Shown here one piece after another: positions 12,299 to 23,515 of a stretch of DNA of 64,000 nucleotides. The position numbers and the translations under genes are program-made. Positions within the stretch are counted from its first letter, which is position 1. Each line of letters opens with the position of its first letter. Source of the DNA: Ypsolopha sequella (Eukaryota > Arthropoda > Insecta > Lepidoptera > Ypsolophidae); contig OW204012.1 in assembly GCA_934047225.1 (NCBI GenBank), positions 13,144,001 to 13,208,000 on the forward strand, given 5' to 3'. The notes below the pieces were generated by a model that saw only the letters and a list, made by a program, of their open reading frames with translations, had not been told where the DNA came from and did not search any database.

Positions 12299-12568
12299 AT
12301 AGTGTTTATTGTATGTTAATACGGGTCCAATCTCAAGCAATAATTTTACAACTTTTTGGTTAGCACGAACTAGTAGTAAAGATTTTACGGAGGACGGGAC
12401 TTGTCCCTCGGCCCAGGACCCTCCATTTGAGAACCTCTGCCTGAGAACTAAAAAAAAAAACAAATCGTTTGAAAATTGGTTCGTGACGGTGCTGCGCATG
12501 ATTCCACAGAAAAAATGTGTGGTTTTTCTGTTGATGAATTCAATTGATGTTGTCTTCTTTGCTCTCTG

Positions 12569-12790
12569 CTTAGTGGTTTCAAAGAAATAACTAATTTTAC
12601 CTAATTTTAGTCTAAAAGCAGAAATATTTTCATGCTGTTTCTTATACGCGGGAATAATTTCCTAAAATTAAGTTGTTCTTTATAGTTTAACTAAAAATTT
12701 ATATTCTTTTTCATAATTTTTAAATATACCGTTTAAAGACATAACTTTATTAATAGAGTAATTTTCGGATGATGCTGGGAAGAGGCGCCT
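12569..12790 (+). repeat. Dispersed repeat ending in CGGATGATGCTGGGAAG, copy 1
   Basis: Matches 42361-42596 (CTTAGTGGTTTCAAAG, GCGGGAATAATTTTC, TTCGGATGATGCTGGGAAG, GGCGCCT). The 48-bp minisatellite starts immediately after its GGCGCCT end. Confidence 0.6.
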
Positions 12791-12793
12791 TAA

Positions 12794-13068
12794 TGGCAAC
12801 CCTAGCGTACGTGGTACATAAGTAATAATGGCAACCCTAGCGTACGTAGTACGTAAGTAACAAGAAGTGAACTTAATGGCAACCCTAGCGTATGTAGTGC
12901 ATAAGTAACAAGAAGTGAACTTAATGGCAACCCTAGCGTACGTAGTACGTAAGTAACAAGAAGTGAACTTAATGGCAACCCTAGCGTACGTAGTACATAA
13001 GTAACAAGAAGTGAACTTAATGGCAACCCTAGCGTACGTAGTACATAAGTAACAAGAGGTGAACTTAA
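12794..13068. repeat. 48-bp minisatellite, six units
   Basis: TGGCAACCCTAGCGTACGTA begins at 12794, 12829, 12877, 12925, 12973 and 13021; all but the first step are exactly 48 bp. The minus-strand ORFs of 100 and 157 codons here are by-products of a unit length divisible by three. Confidence 0.9.
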
Positions 13069-13433
13069 GACGAGGCCTTCCGTAGGCGCACAGCGGCTTT
13101 GCAATTATAACTCGAAGACTAACTTTTATAAAGTTAAAAATCGCGTGCGCCAAAATGCACGCGAAACGCTTCAGAACGAGTCTAACTTTAAGAATAAAAT
13201 CGATTAAAATTACAATATTACATTTAAGTAATTTTTGAACTTACATCGGTTAAGAAACAAGATTTTTGTATTGAAAGTAAAATATGACACATAAAAATCA
13301 AATGGATTAAACACAAAACCAAAAAAAACACTCAAATAGACACTATTTTCAAAAATAAAGTCTATCGGGCGAAAGTTTTCCAATTAAGTAACGCTACATA
13401 CAAAGGCAAGATAAAGGTTTGAAAAAACATATA

Positions 13434-14733
13434 CACCGTGTCCAATAAGTTTGGATACACTTTAGAAGTGCCATTAAATAAATAAATCGACAGATTTCTT
13501 AGTAAAATGTATTATATTTTTAAAGTACCATAAATATGCCTAATATTTACAGTAAATGTTTTGGAATGCCCCCGCCTTTAACCTTTACTACTAGCTTCGA
13601 ACGTTTTTCAAACCCGTCGCACGCAGCACGCACCGTTTCATCCCAAATCTTCTGAATAACTTTTTTGAAATGGTCCATATTTGTGATTTTGTAGTCGTTC
13701 AGTTTTGATAGCATGTACGACCATACAAAATAATCCAATACGTTCAAGTCTGGTGAGCTGGGAGGCCACTCAGTTTTCTTTAAGAAATTGGTCAAATTCG
13801 CCTCGCACTCTCTTGAACTGCTTTCGCCGTGTGCGATGGGGCTCTATCTTGTTGAAAGATGTAATAATCATCTCCATACAATCTTTTCAAGCTTGGCTCA
13901 ACAATTTTCTCCAATACTTCCGATTTATAATACTGAGCATTGATTTTAACTCCTTTATCAATGAATATCAAAGGAAGTTTGCCTCTTTTGCAAACTGCTC
14001 CCCATACCATCACCGACGGCGCACTCTGGAACCTTGGGACACTCCTCTCACTCTCCGGGATGTCCTTTAACATTGCTGCCCACAAGCGGTCATTTTACGA
14101 GTTGTGAGGTTGTTCTAAAACGAAAAGTTTCTCGTCAGAAAAACCAAACTCGTCCCTTGCGTGCCAAGCAAGTAACAATTTCGATCGATCTAATCTCTTT
14201 TTCTTGGTCGCTTCGGAAATACCATGGACTTTGCGTTTTTTGTAAGCATGACACCCGAGGTCTACTTTCAATATGTTGTGCGCCGATCCTCTGGATATCT
14301 TCAAATCTGCAGCAAGTTTTCGCACAGAGCGATGATGTTTTCGCCGAATTCGTTCTCTTACCACTTTCAATACGCTAGCTGTCCTTACTGAACGTGGCCG
14401 GCCAGATCTCTTCCTATCCTCCAACGAGGATGTTTCCTTGTAACGTTTGATACGAGTAGTAGTGTAAACAAAATTACGTTTTATCCCGAAGACTTTTAAC
14501 GCCCTAAAAATCGCACCCGGACTGTCGCCTTTGAGAAATTTCGTAACAACCGCGTCATGAAAGTGCTTCATATTGGATTAAATCAATACTAGAAATATTT
14601 GGCCTTTTATACTTTTGTTGTTTATTTATGACAATATATGACATCAAATTTCAAATATCTCAACATTCTAAATATAAATACGTTATGGTGATGAATGAAA
14701 AAAGATTTGTATTCGAAATTATTGGACACGGGT
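13434..14733 (-). mobile_element. Mariner/maT-like DNA transposon, complete but dead
   Basis: A 1300-bp element between TA dinucleotides (13432-13433 and 14734-14735), with inverted ends sharing CCGTGTCCAATAA. The length, TA target and transposase are those of Tc1/mariner elements. Confidence 0.9.
13547..14571 (-). pseudogene. Mariner-like transposase, one stop and one frameshift
   Basis: Starts at 14571. N-terminal helix-turn-helix DNA-binding regions (SLEDRKRSGRPRSVRT; KISRGSAHNIL) are followed by the catalytic core: GFSDEKLFV (first Asp), FQQDRAPSHTAK (second Asp) and SSPDLNVLDYFVW (third Asp). The spacing of second and third Asp is about 36-37, pointing to the DD37D (maT) group. An in-frame TAA at 14095-14097 replaces what is normally Gln in the NSQND motif, and a frameshift near 13795 separates the last third. 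It cannot produce full-length transposase. Confidence 0.88.
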
Positions 14734-15295
14734 TATATAAGTTATCATTCAAAAACTGTTGAGAAAGGAAGGCCTCCTCTTAAGAACCGGGTGCAGGACG
14801 ACGCCAACTCCGATGCGAAGCGACACGTATCGCGACAATAAAGCGCATATTTGTCTGGCTGATCTAAACAAGCGCCTCACGCTTTGCCCCACGCCGTTCG
14901 AACCGTGCTGAGCGAGTCTCGCCCTTTGCGTTGGAAATAATAATTATTTTCGAATACCTAAATTGTGCCTCGATTACTTGTTATTTTTTATTCTGTTTTA
15001 ATTAATTAAAATGTTGATGACACTTCCAAGTGGTGTATGTGCTTACTTTGCTTGTTAAATGTTCATAAGTCACTTAACGAAGCCTTGTAAAAGTACTCGA
15101 TTTTAGGGCGAAAACCCATTATTTTAAATATTTTTCTGGTCTTCAACGCGATGTTTGTGAAAAAATCAGGGACATACACCAGTTCATATTGACCGTCTAA
15201 ATGAATGCCTAAAATGTATTTGATTGAATTGTTCCACTTTCGCGAGTTATTATGGTTTTTAGATATGTATGATGTACGATTCGGAGCGGGTTCTT
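14734..15295. other. Intergenic, nothing recognised
   Basis: AT-rich with a GC-richer stretch at 14780-14930; no coding signal. Confidence 0.4.
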
Positions 15296-15570
15296 AGTGG
15301 CAACCCTAGCATACGTAGTACATTTATTTTTATTTATTTATTTATTTATTAATACACATGAATACATTACAGACACAAGTCCAATGCGTATACATGGAAA
15401 ACAGAAAGAAATTTTAATACACTAAAAATCAAAATATACATACACTTAGAATAAAAATGGGACATGAGTCAAACCTCTTAGAATTTTTACCATAAACATA
15501 GCCATTGTGGAATCCCTTCTTAGCTCTAAGCTGTTATACCCTAACATAGGTAACAAGAAGTGAACTATAG
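15296..15570. repeat. Isolated 48-bp minisatellite unit split by an insertion
   Basis: GTGGCAACCCTAGCATACGT at 15296 is the first half of the 12.8 kb unit. The second half (AGGTAACAAGAAGTGAACTA) is at about 15546. Between them is about 220 bp starting with a TTTA repeat, probably the poly-A-like tail of a retroposon in minus orientation. Confidence 0.6.
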
Positions 15571-15669
15571 AAACAGTTCCGTTTAGAAGAGATTGCAAGA
15601 ACGTGTTACGGGTAGTGTAGGACTTTCAGTTATTTCACTAGTTCCTAGCCAAACAAAAGTGGCGTGCAC

Positions 15670-15907
15670 AGAACTTTTTGCTGGAAAAGCTCACAATTGG
15701 TCAAGAACAACAATAAAAAAAATATGAAAAAATTCAAATATCACTTTGAAAAAAAAAAATTTGTATGACGCCAGGGTAGACAATGTCTACCCTAGAGTGA
15801 AAATTTCCTATACAAAATTTTTTTTTTCAAATTGATATTTAAATTTTTTTATATTTTTTTTATTGTTGTTCTTGACCAATTGTATGCTTTTCCAGCAAAA
15901 AGTTCTT
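15670..15907. mobile_element. Foldback MITE, near-complete palindrome
   Basis: AGAACTTTTTGCTGGAAAAG at the left pairs with CTTTTCCAGCAAAAAGTTCT at the right. The centre is GGGTAGACAATGTCTACCC. Confidence 0.75.
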
Positions 15908-17284
15908 ATTATGTAACATAATAAAATAATATATAATGTGACATTGATATTTATGCAGCCAAATTCATACTGGAGGCTTGGTAAGTGATCGGTATCACGG
16001 ATCTATAATATTTCTTGGCCTACCCTAGCAACTTTTTTTATAGCCCGTCCAGCATAAACAGTCCAATGGCAAAGACCTTAATGGCTTTAGATAGAGGCGA
16101 TTATATGTTGGCTCATTGGCTTATTTGTCTTCAATGGGTCACTGATAATCACCCAGCGAAACAAAAAATGGAGGGATTTAGCCAATACTAAAATACCAAT
16201 ACCAATATTTTGTAGGCAAAAAAATATTGAATTTAAGTATATTTCTTCCCTAAATATTTACATGACTTTTATGAAAAAAAAAATCAAGTCGATCCCTTAA
16301 CTGAAGAGAAGTTTCGCAGCCGGATTGTGAAAAACCCGCCTCACTCAATAGTTATTCAACAAAACCTTATTACCTATAGATAGTTCACTAAAGTAGTAAG
16401 CTTAGTTTAGTTTTAAAAGTATATTAAAAGACTTGTGAAAATAAAATAAAAATTCACATTTCCGTACAATTATAAAAACTTATTGTGAAATTGATATGGG
16501 TTCGAACCACGGGTATGGTGTGATACAAATTTTATACCAGCACCGCTGTCGCCACTTTTTGGAATAACGTAGTATTACCTAGTTAGTAAATATACGCGGC
16601 ACACACATAGATTCACCCGTCTTCATACAGCCGAAATAACACCGTATTTCTATGAAGCTTAGATGTAAAACACCAAACACGTTATGGCACTGTACCAAGC
16701 TATAATACATATTATGTGTAATTAGCCATGGCCAGCGGCCGTACCATGACACAGTTAGGTCCGTGTTGATAATGTTTGAAAAAATATACATTGCGGCGTT
16801 AATATTCTAACTCAATGTGTGACACTCTTTATAACCTGCAATGGACAAAATATTGTCTAATTTCAACGCTACTCGCTACAACGATAAATATTTCATGGTA
16901 AGGTTGAAATTTTATTCACCGCAAGGTTTATTCTGTAAAAATATCAAAAATACATGTTTAAAGTATTTACGAGTGAAATGAAATTCCTTTGGATGTCTTT
17001 TTTGCGTTATTCGAAGAGTTAGAACGATTTGCTACGCTACAATACACCATTTTTACAAATTTGTTCTAACGAGTTCGGTTGAGAAATGAGAGGCCCGCGG
17101 GTTATGCCCTGACGTATTGACATAGTAAAACCATTTTACTATGGTATTGATCACAGCGGTGCGTCGCAGTCACGGCTTTCATGGCATTTCTATTCCTTAT
17201 TAATATGTTCTGTGGGTTGGACCAATTGATATACAAAAGGAGGTAGATAACTGAAAATAAAAATAAAAATATAAAAGTCAATAA
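15908..17284. other. Intergenic, nothing recognised except repeat fragments
   Basis: 15955-16015 is a fragment of the 18.5 kb MITE family. A lone B-box-like GGGTTCGAACCACGGG at 16500 lacks the rest of a tRNA. Confidence 0.4.
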
Positions 17285-17725
17285 TAGTAGTTTATGATAC
17301 AAGGGCGAAAAGGAATAAACGTAAATGTTTTAAACATAACCGAGTAATTTAATGCTCTTACGCCCGTGTATCATAGTACGTTTTTCAATGCATAGTGTGA
17401 GGAAATAAAACAAATATAATCAAAGAAAACAATTTAATTATTAAAGTTGAAAGTTACATTGTTACCTATAAAACTAAAATGTCTCCTAAAGTAAAATTTA
17501 ACTAGGTAAAAAATGTTTGCCATGAATGTGAACTTTAAATTATGATTGGCTCAAAAGGACTATATCCAGAGCCGTTAAACAGTGGAAAAAAGTATAACAT
17601 TTATGGTACACAGGAAAGGTTGTAGTTAAGCCAACTTCTCGTAAATAAAAATAAATAAATAATAAAGCCTAAGGGCAAAATAATCGACTTTCTGTTCGGT
17701 TTTGATGCATAAAAAGAGGGGGCTT
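17285..17725 (-). repeat. Dispersed repeat (GATACACGGGCGTAAGAGC family), copy 1
   Basis: Shares GCATTGAAAAACGTA-TATGA, GATACACGGGCGTAAGAGC and AACCGAACAGAAAGTCGATT with 22995-23515 and 42985-43335 (both plus). Class unknown. Confidence 0.6.
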
Positions 17726-17819
17726 ACTAGCACTGGCATTGAAAAAATATAAATGTCAATAAAATTATATTAAATTAATAGTAATGACATTTTCGCGCTA
17801 AAAATCACAATTATTGTCC

Positions 17820-18243
17820 TTAAGGGGCTATACCGTGAAAATTGACACTTTTTGAAGTTATTTATCTGCTCTTTTAATGAAGTTCCAAGTAAAATAAATT
17901 AGTATAACAATTTTGGGACCTTTTACTAGAATTTGGTCTATCAGAAACGCGATAGGAGGAATTTCATTCGATAGAAATAATTATTGAAATCAGGTCTAAA
18001 TTTACACTTTTTTTGATATTCTGACAAATTAGGATAGCATACAGACTTGAAAAATATTTATTTAGATGGGTTTTAACTACACCTAAATTACTGGTTATGG
18101 AATTTTTTGTAGCTATTTTAGTTAATTTTGAATTAATTTAAAACCGACTTTTTGACAATTTTCCCCGATTCCGTCCCTTTCGCACTGCGGGTCTTTCTGC
18201 CTGGAGTAACGGGGACCTTTGCTAGCACGGTATATCACCTTAA
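17820..18243. mobile_element. TTAA-flanked MITE, copy E
   Basis: TTAA ends with GGGGCTATACCGTGAAAA and its near-complement. The interior has AACGCGATAGGAGGAATT and CCGTCCCTTTCGCACTG. Confidence 0.7.
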
Positions 18244-18498
18244 TGAATGCTATCGGTGACATATTTAATTGGATAAGGAATAATACTTTTGCTTTTTTTG
18301 TTTTTCAGAAATTATGAAGCGTCGATAATTCTCTTCTTTTATAAACTAAAAGTGAATGTATTATACTGTTAACCTTCCCCTTGGGATATTCTAAATTATG
18401 ATGAAAACCGCATTGAATTTGACTTAGAAGTTTATAAGTTATTTCGGAGATGTGTGCGAATAAACAACCAGACAGACAGAAAATAATTTTATTTGTGT

Positions 18499-18763
18499 TA
18501 TACAAGGTGATTTTTTGATCATCGTCCAAATTCATACTGGAGGCTTGATAAGTGATCAGTATCTTGGATCAGCAACAATTTTTGTGAAATTCGTATAATT
18601 TCGGCTTCCCATATAAATTCAGTTCCATTCCCGAGTGAATCACTATGCGGAGTCGAAATTTCATTTTACAAATTTCACCAAAATTGTTATTGATGCATGA
18701 TACTGATCACTAACCAAGCCACCAGTATGAATTTGGACGATGATCAAAAAGTCACCTTGTATA
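18499..18763. mobile_element. Foldback MITE
   Basis: TATACAAGGTGATTTTTTGA at the left pairs with TCAAAAAGTCACCTTGTATA at the right. CCAAATTCATACTGGAGGCT fragments of the same family occur near 15960 and 53055. Confidence 0.75.
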
Positions 18764-18816
18764 ATTCTTCTTTAGTTACTCCCTTTTTATTTTTATTACT
18801 CTTCTTCAATGTACAA

Positions 18817-18953
18817 CCCGGTCACATTATCTCGAGACCTGGCGTCGATGACGTCACGTCGCGTGGCGCTCAGATACAGAGCGCGGGGAGGTGAAAGGAG
18901 AACGGGGGCGGGTGGTTCGCATTCCAGCGAGGTCTCGAGATAATGTGACCGGG
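18817..18953. mobile_element. GC-rich 137-bp MITE with perfect 24-bp ends
   Basis: CCCGGTCACATTATCTCGAG (24 bp in all) is perfectly inverted at 18930-18953. The interior is GC-rich, with GATGACGTCACGTCGCGTGG. It lies about 380 bp upstream of the protease TATA box. Confidence 0.75.
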
Positions 18954-19335
18954 ATATAAGTACATACACACCAGGCTTTACTCTTTTATTATTATGTATT
19001 GATAATATAAGCGATTACACAGACAAATGAATTGCGACTTTGTTTTATTTTATACTATTTAGTTAGATATAGAAATAAAGAAGAGATTAATCACATCAGG
19101 GGATTTAGCACGCACCGTCGATATAGTGTATTTCCATTATATTTGCTTTCCCGCACATTGAGCGCACGTGGAGTAGATACACACTGTATCTCTGGTGCAT
19201 GCTAGCCACACAGGATTGAGTTGTATTGTATCTAGAACCAATACTTATTGAAAATTAACGTTGTTTCAGCATTACCGGCAACGCACTTTTCCCGTAACAT
19301 TACCTACTAGCCAAGTGTACTTGGAAACATCTGTT

Positions 19336-19342
19336 TATAAAA
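19336..19342 (+). promoter_or_regulatory. TATA box of the cysteine-protease gene
   Basis: TATAAAA about 95 bp before the ATG, predicting transcription start near 19366 and a 5' UTR of about 70 bases that includes the out-of-frame ATG at 19374. Confidence 0.55.
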
Positions 19343-19434
19343 GTCACGCGGACTCATACGTTATCCCGTTATCATGGTAGTTGGTTGTCAGCACTTTCCA
19401 GAGAAAAAAGACAAGACAGTAAAAAAAAAAACAA

Positions 19435-21291
19435 ATGTGGTATTTTATTTTGGTGTTATCCGTCATAACGGTGTTTGCAGACCAATATTTTCATCCCGAT
19501 GTGAGTTTGGACATCGACATCAAGCCAGAAAAGCAAAAGGGCACCATTGTTTTTGAGGAATGGATTCACAAATTTAGTCACATCAAAATCTACCACAACG
19601 AGACTTTATACAGAACTAAATATGACAATTTCGTGTCAAATTTGATACATATAAACCAGCTCCACGATAAAGAGTATTCTTTTGACGTCTATGGCTTAAA
19701 TATTTTCGCTGACCTTACTTACGAAGAGTTTATAGAAAATTATACTTGTGTACGGGACTGGATCGTCACTGAAGATGTTTCCTACTACACAGTGGAGTAC
19801 AATGAGTATATGAAGTCGAAAATTTTCATTGAAACATTTCACAAATCGATCGATTGGAGACAAAGTAGCAGTACCTTTGTCAGCGCCGTTAGGGAACAAA
19901 CCAAAAGCATTTGCTGGGCCATGGCTCCCATACAAATGTTAGAAGGAATGTTGTACAGGAGATTTAGCGAAAAATATGATATAAACGAGGACATGATCAC
20001 GAACTGCTTAAACCCTCACGAGCCCCCGGAAGACTCCATAGTTATTTTGCAAGAAGAACGTCTTGTTGACCCTGTTAGTAATGAAGTGACAGTCTTAACC
20101 AAGTATGTATCGCACGCGGAAATCATAGAATACTATCGCTCGTTACCCGACTTGGCCTTTCAATTCCTTGCCAGCAAAGATAGACCTAACGTATTTAACG
20201 AGTCGGATTATGACCACAATGAAATGGTAAACCACATGAAATGTCAACCTCTGTATGATTTACTTGATCCTCTTTTAAGGGGCTACCGAGTTCTCGTTGA
20301 GAATGAGTGGCAGATGATGACTTTGGTCAGTTCTATAGGTCCAGTAATAGCTGGCATTTACGTATCCAGGTCTTTCCAAATGTTACTCGGAAAAAGCATC
20401 TACGATCCATATATCGATGAATGTCCAAAAGGAAAGACCATTAATCATGCGGTGCTGATCATTGGCTACGGAAAAGATAAAAAAACGGAAAAAGACTATT
20501 GGATAATCAAAAACTCCTGGGGAACTAATTGGGGAGACGAAGGGTATGCCAAAGTTGTTAGAAACAAGAACGTATGCAACATATCATCATACATCGCCAT
20601 TCCGGAATTATTTTGCGAATGCCCGTTCACGAAGTACGAGACGATGGACGTCTTTAATGTGACACATCCGTACGCCTGGCCGCTTTATAAGAAGTGTAAA
20701 TCTAATATAGAAGGGTGTTATGGTGCAAGTAGACGGGCTGGAAATTATCAGCAGTATGTTCACAATCATACTATAGATGTAGAAGCTACCAAGCAACAAG
20801 GAATGTTTAAAGAATTGGAACCGACGTTTGATGAATCAACTCTTCAAACGGAAACTTGTAAAAATCCAACGGATAATGAAGACGTTTACTTGCCTGGAAA
20901 CGTGGACACCATATACAACTGTATTGATCCGCGTCTTTGGCATGAACGTGGTGCCATGTGGTTCTCAAGAAACTCAGCGGGAATATACATTAACAATGAA
21001 ACTCGGGATTTGTCTGAAATTTACCTCACGACTGAGCCACCTTTTCCGACTACAACCATCGGACCCGAAAGCTGGGACTTGGTTAAAATCTTGAATGGCT
21101 CGTTTGTAAGGAAACGAGTCTTTGATGAAGATCGGAATCTGGAATTGTGGAATATTAATATTTTAGAAAAACTGGCCAAAATTGTACCTATAAACGCATC
21201 TTTTATATCTGTGGTAGATAGCTTTGAAACTACAACTTGGGAACCCTTTTTTATTACAACAACAACAAAACCAGAAGACGAAGGTCCTTAA
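19435..21291 (+). CDS. Secreted papain-family (C1A) cysteine protease with C-terminal extension
   Basis: A 618-residue single-exon ORF. Residues 1-15 (MWYFILVLSVITVFA) form a signal peptide. Residues 40-105 are an I29 propeptide (FEEWIHKF start; YGLNIFADLTYEEF). The peptidase domain spans about 137-390: oxyanion Gln155, nucleophile Cys160 (in SICWAMAP, where most cathepsins have GSCWAFS), His338 (INHAVLIIGYG) and Asn360 (IIKNSWGTNWGDEGYAKV). The Cys-to-His spacing is about 178 residues, longer than in cathepsin L, with divergent acidic sequence at 195-290. About 230 residues follow the domain, Cys-containing at first and ending in Thr-rich PTTTIGP and TTTTTKP stretches. The catalytic set is intact, so activity is likely. 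An out-of-frame ATG at 19374 overlaps the start. It may be a gut or tissue-specific lepidopteran paralog; I do not know the exact orthology. Confidence 0.9.
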   Translation: MWYFILVLSVITVFADQYFHPDVSLDIDIKPEKQKGTIVFEEWIHKFSHIKIYHNETLYRTKYDNFVSNLIHINQLHDKEYSFDVYGLNIFADLTYEEFIENYTCVRDWIVTEDVSYYTVEYNEYMKSKIFIETFHKSIDWRQSSSTFVSAVREQTKSICWAMAPIQMLEGMLYRRFSEKYDINEDMITNCLNPHEPPEDSIVILQEERLVDPVSNEVTVLTKYVSHAEIIEYYRSLPDLAFQFLASKDRPNVFNESDYDHNEMVNHMKCQPLYDLLDPLLRGYRVLVENEWQMMTLVSSIGPVIAGIYVSRSFQMLLGKSIYDPYIDECPKGKTINHAVLIIGYGKDKKTEKDYWIIKNSWGTNWGDEGYAKVVRNKNVCNISSYIAIPELFCECPFTKYETMDVFNVTHPYAWPLYKKCKSNIEGCYGASRRAGNYQQYVHNHTIDVEATKQQGMFKELEPTFDESTLQTETCKNPTDNEDVYLPGNVDTIYNCIDPRLWHERGAMWFSRNSAGIYINNETRDLSEIYLTTEPPFPTTTIGPESWDLVKILNGSFVRKRVFDEDRNLELWNINILEKLAKIVPINASFISVVDSFETTTWEPFFITTTTKPEDEGP

Positions 21292-21475
21292 GGCCCTGCC
21301 ATTCCAAAATGAGCATTTTGTTTAATTAATATTGTCAGTTCAATATCTCATTCAAATACAAGTTAAATATATGTTTCAATAGAGGATATACTCTAAACAC
21401 AAGTTGATCTAAAAACGTAATTGAGTAAACTTCACTAGATAGAAAAAAATCACAAAGAATGCTCGTCAAATTGCG

Positions 21476-21481
21476 AATAAA
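21476..21481 (+). terminator. Poly(A) signal of the cysteine-protease gene
   Basis: AATAAA about 185 bp after the stop codon, followed by TGTGTTT (GU-rich). Confidence 0.5.
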
Positions 21482-22659
21482 TGTGTTTATAGCAAAGGTG
21501 TTCAACGGAGAGAATTAAAACTTTTCCTGAATTTTCTTTACAGATAACTAAAGACACTTATCGGCCCATTTATTAATTTGTCAATACTTTTTCAGAAATT
21601 CCAGAAAAACCGATTATGCGTGCTCGCAGCGCACGAAGCGAGCGTTCTAATGTAGACTTTCTGACAATATCATTGAGTTCAAAATTACTTGATACGATTA
21701 TTGTGTTGGATGCGTAGGGCCTTAAGGCACGGGTAGCAAGTGATAAATATAATTGATAATTATTATCAAGATATACAGGGCGTCCCACGGCTATGCCACA
21801 TGGAGGGAAAGTACCTTAAATATTGTAGATGGAACATTTTACTGAAAGAAGACATTATTTTAATTTAAAAAACAAACAATCATTCATAGATTTTTAAATA
21901 GTTACATGGTTGAACAGGGAATCGAACCCGCTACACGAGAAAAAATTATTAATTTTGTATTAAAAATGTTACGGCGGTATGCGAAAAAAATACCGGTGTT
22001 TCTTTTCTGTGTATTTCAAATTGGGCCGAAATATATTTCGAAATTAAGTTTTTGTACGGCGTTTTAATTATACAAAAAATAAAAATAAAATAAATGCTCT
22101 ATGTAGCAACACATAATATTTATTACAATATTGTCTATAGAGACAGATATGCTAAGAAAAATGATCATTGAAACTATTGTTCGCAAATTAGTGTCCGTAA
22201 AAGAAACATAACATAACATAAAACATAAAAAGTATTTATTTTCATACACAAAGTCACAATTGTTTTAAAGCAACTGGCTCCCAAAAAGTTAATACTGAGA
22301 TTCAGGAACCAGTTTCTCCTCTTATATTATAAATTATACAGATCAAAGTGTTAGCGTAATAATTATTTACAAAAAAATATAAACAGGAATGTGGTTAGTA
22401 GGTACATAGAAATGTTATAATATCATATTAGTGGGTTAGTATTACCATTAGGTTTTAATTTTTCAAAAAAGAAGGTGAATTAATTAATTATGCAAACTAT
22501 GTAGAATAACAAATATGTAGAAGAAAAAGGTATGAATTTGAGTATGAGGGTGAGTAATGTGTGAATGGTATGTGTGTGAAGTGTGAGGATGAATGCGTTG
22601 TGTGTGTGAAAATGTGTTTGTATATAATAAAACTAATAGTATAATATACCTCGCTATAT
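21482..22659. other. Intergenic, repeat fragments only
   Basis: 21970-22030 resembles the end of the TTAA-flanked MITEs (CGGTATGCGAAAAAAATACC). A (TG)-rich stretch lies near 22540-22620. Confidence 0.4.
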
Positions 22660-22938
22660 TTATTTTATAATTTGGAAGATTAGAGGGTCGAGCAAATCTT
22701 CGGTTTCCTTAAATGTTAAATGTTGAATCCAGTCTTTGATGGCAATTTTACACTGTCGCAGAGGAAGAGGGTAAATATTAATTTCTCTGTTTAATTTGTT
22801 GTATAGGCGGCCACTCAAGCTTGGATAATGGCGATTAGCCAATGCTGTTTTAAACAAGTCATATTTCAAAAAATAAAAATAAAATGGTATACTTTGCTTT
22901 TTATAACAACAGCTACACAACTTGCCTCTTTCGTACAT
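22660..22938 (-). pseudogene. LINE reverse-transcriptase C-terminal remnant
   Basis: Open 92 codons: LFKTALANRHYPSLSGRLYN, KLNREINIYPLPLRQCKIAI, KDWIQHLTF. The style (LYNKLN..I...., short helix, W) matches the C terminus of CR1/Jockey-type polyproteins. No upstream polymerase is seen. Confidence 0.45.
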
Positions 22939-22994
22939 ATTCTAAGAAAAGTACGTAAAGATTTACCTCTTTGTAATAAACACATACATTTTTT

Positions 22995-23515
22995 TCAATG
23001 CAAATGCTCGTAAAGGCCCACTTTTTATGCATCAAAACCGAACAGATAGTCGATTATTTTGCCACTAGGGCTTTTTTTTTAAATTTATATACGAGAAGTT
23101 GGCTAACCTGCAACCTTTCCTGTGTACCATAAATGTTCTACTTTTTTCCACTGTTTAACTGCTCTGGATACAGTCCTTTTGAGCCAATCGTAATTTAAAG
23201 TTCACATTCATGGCAAACATTTTTTACTTAGTTTAATTTTACTTTAGGAGACATTTTAGTTTTATAGGTAAATTTGTAAGGTTTAATTTTAGTTTTGTTT
23301 CATGTTATTTAAGTTTTTATGTTTACAATAAATCAAGTTCACAAGATTAAATTTGTTTTATTTCCTCACACTATGCATTGAAAAACGTAGTATGATACAC
23401 GGGCGTAAGAGCAATAAATTACTCGACTACGTTTAAGACACTCGCTACGCTCGTGTTTTAAATCGTTCTCGTAATTTATTCCTTTTCGCCCTTGTAGCAT
23501 AAACTACTATTAAAG
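22995..23515 (+). repeat. Dispersed repeat (GATACACGGGCGTAAGAGC family), copy 2
   Basis: Longest of three copies; TGCTCGTAAAGGCCCACTTT at the left, TTGTAGCATAAACTACTA at the right. Confidence 0.6.

Noticed and set aside
12309..12590. 93-codon plus ORF and its antisense partner
   Set aside because: Follows a LINE tail; contains simple-sequence A runs and no family features.
12680..13153. 157- and 100-codon minus-strand repeat ORFs
   Set aside because: Two overlapping frames of the same 48-bp minisatellite are open at once, as expected by unit length only.
19374..19556. 60-codon ORF overlapping the protease start
   Set aside because: Out of frame with the signal peptide and propeptide; best seen as an upstream ATG in the 5' UTR.
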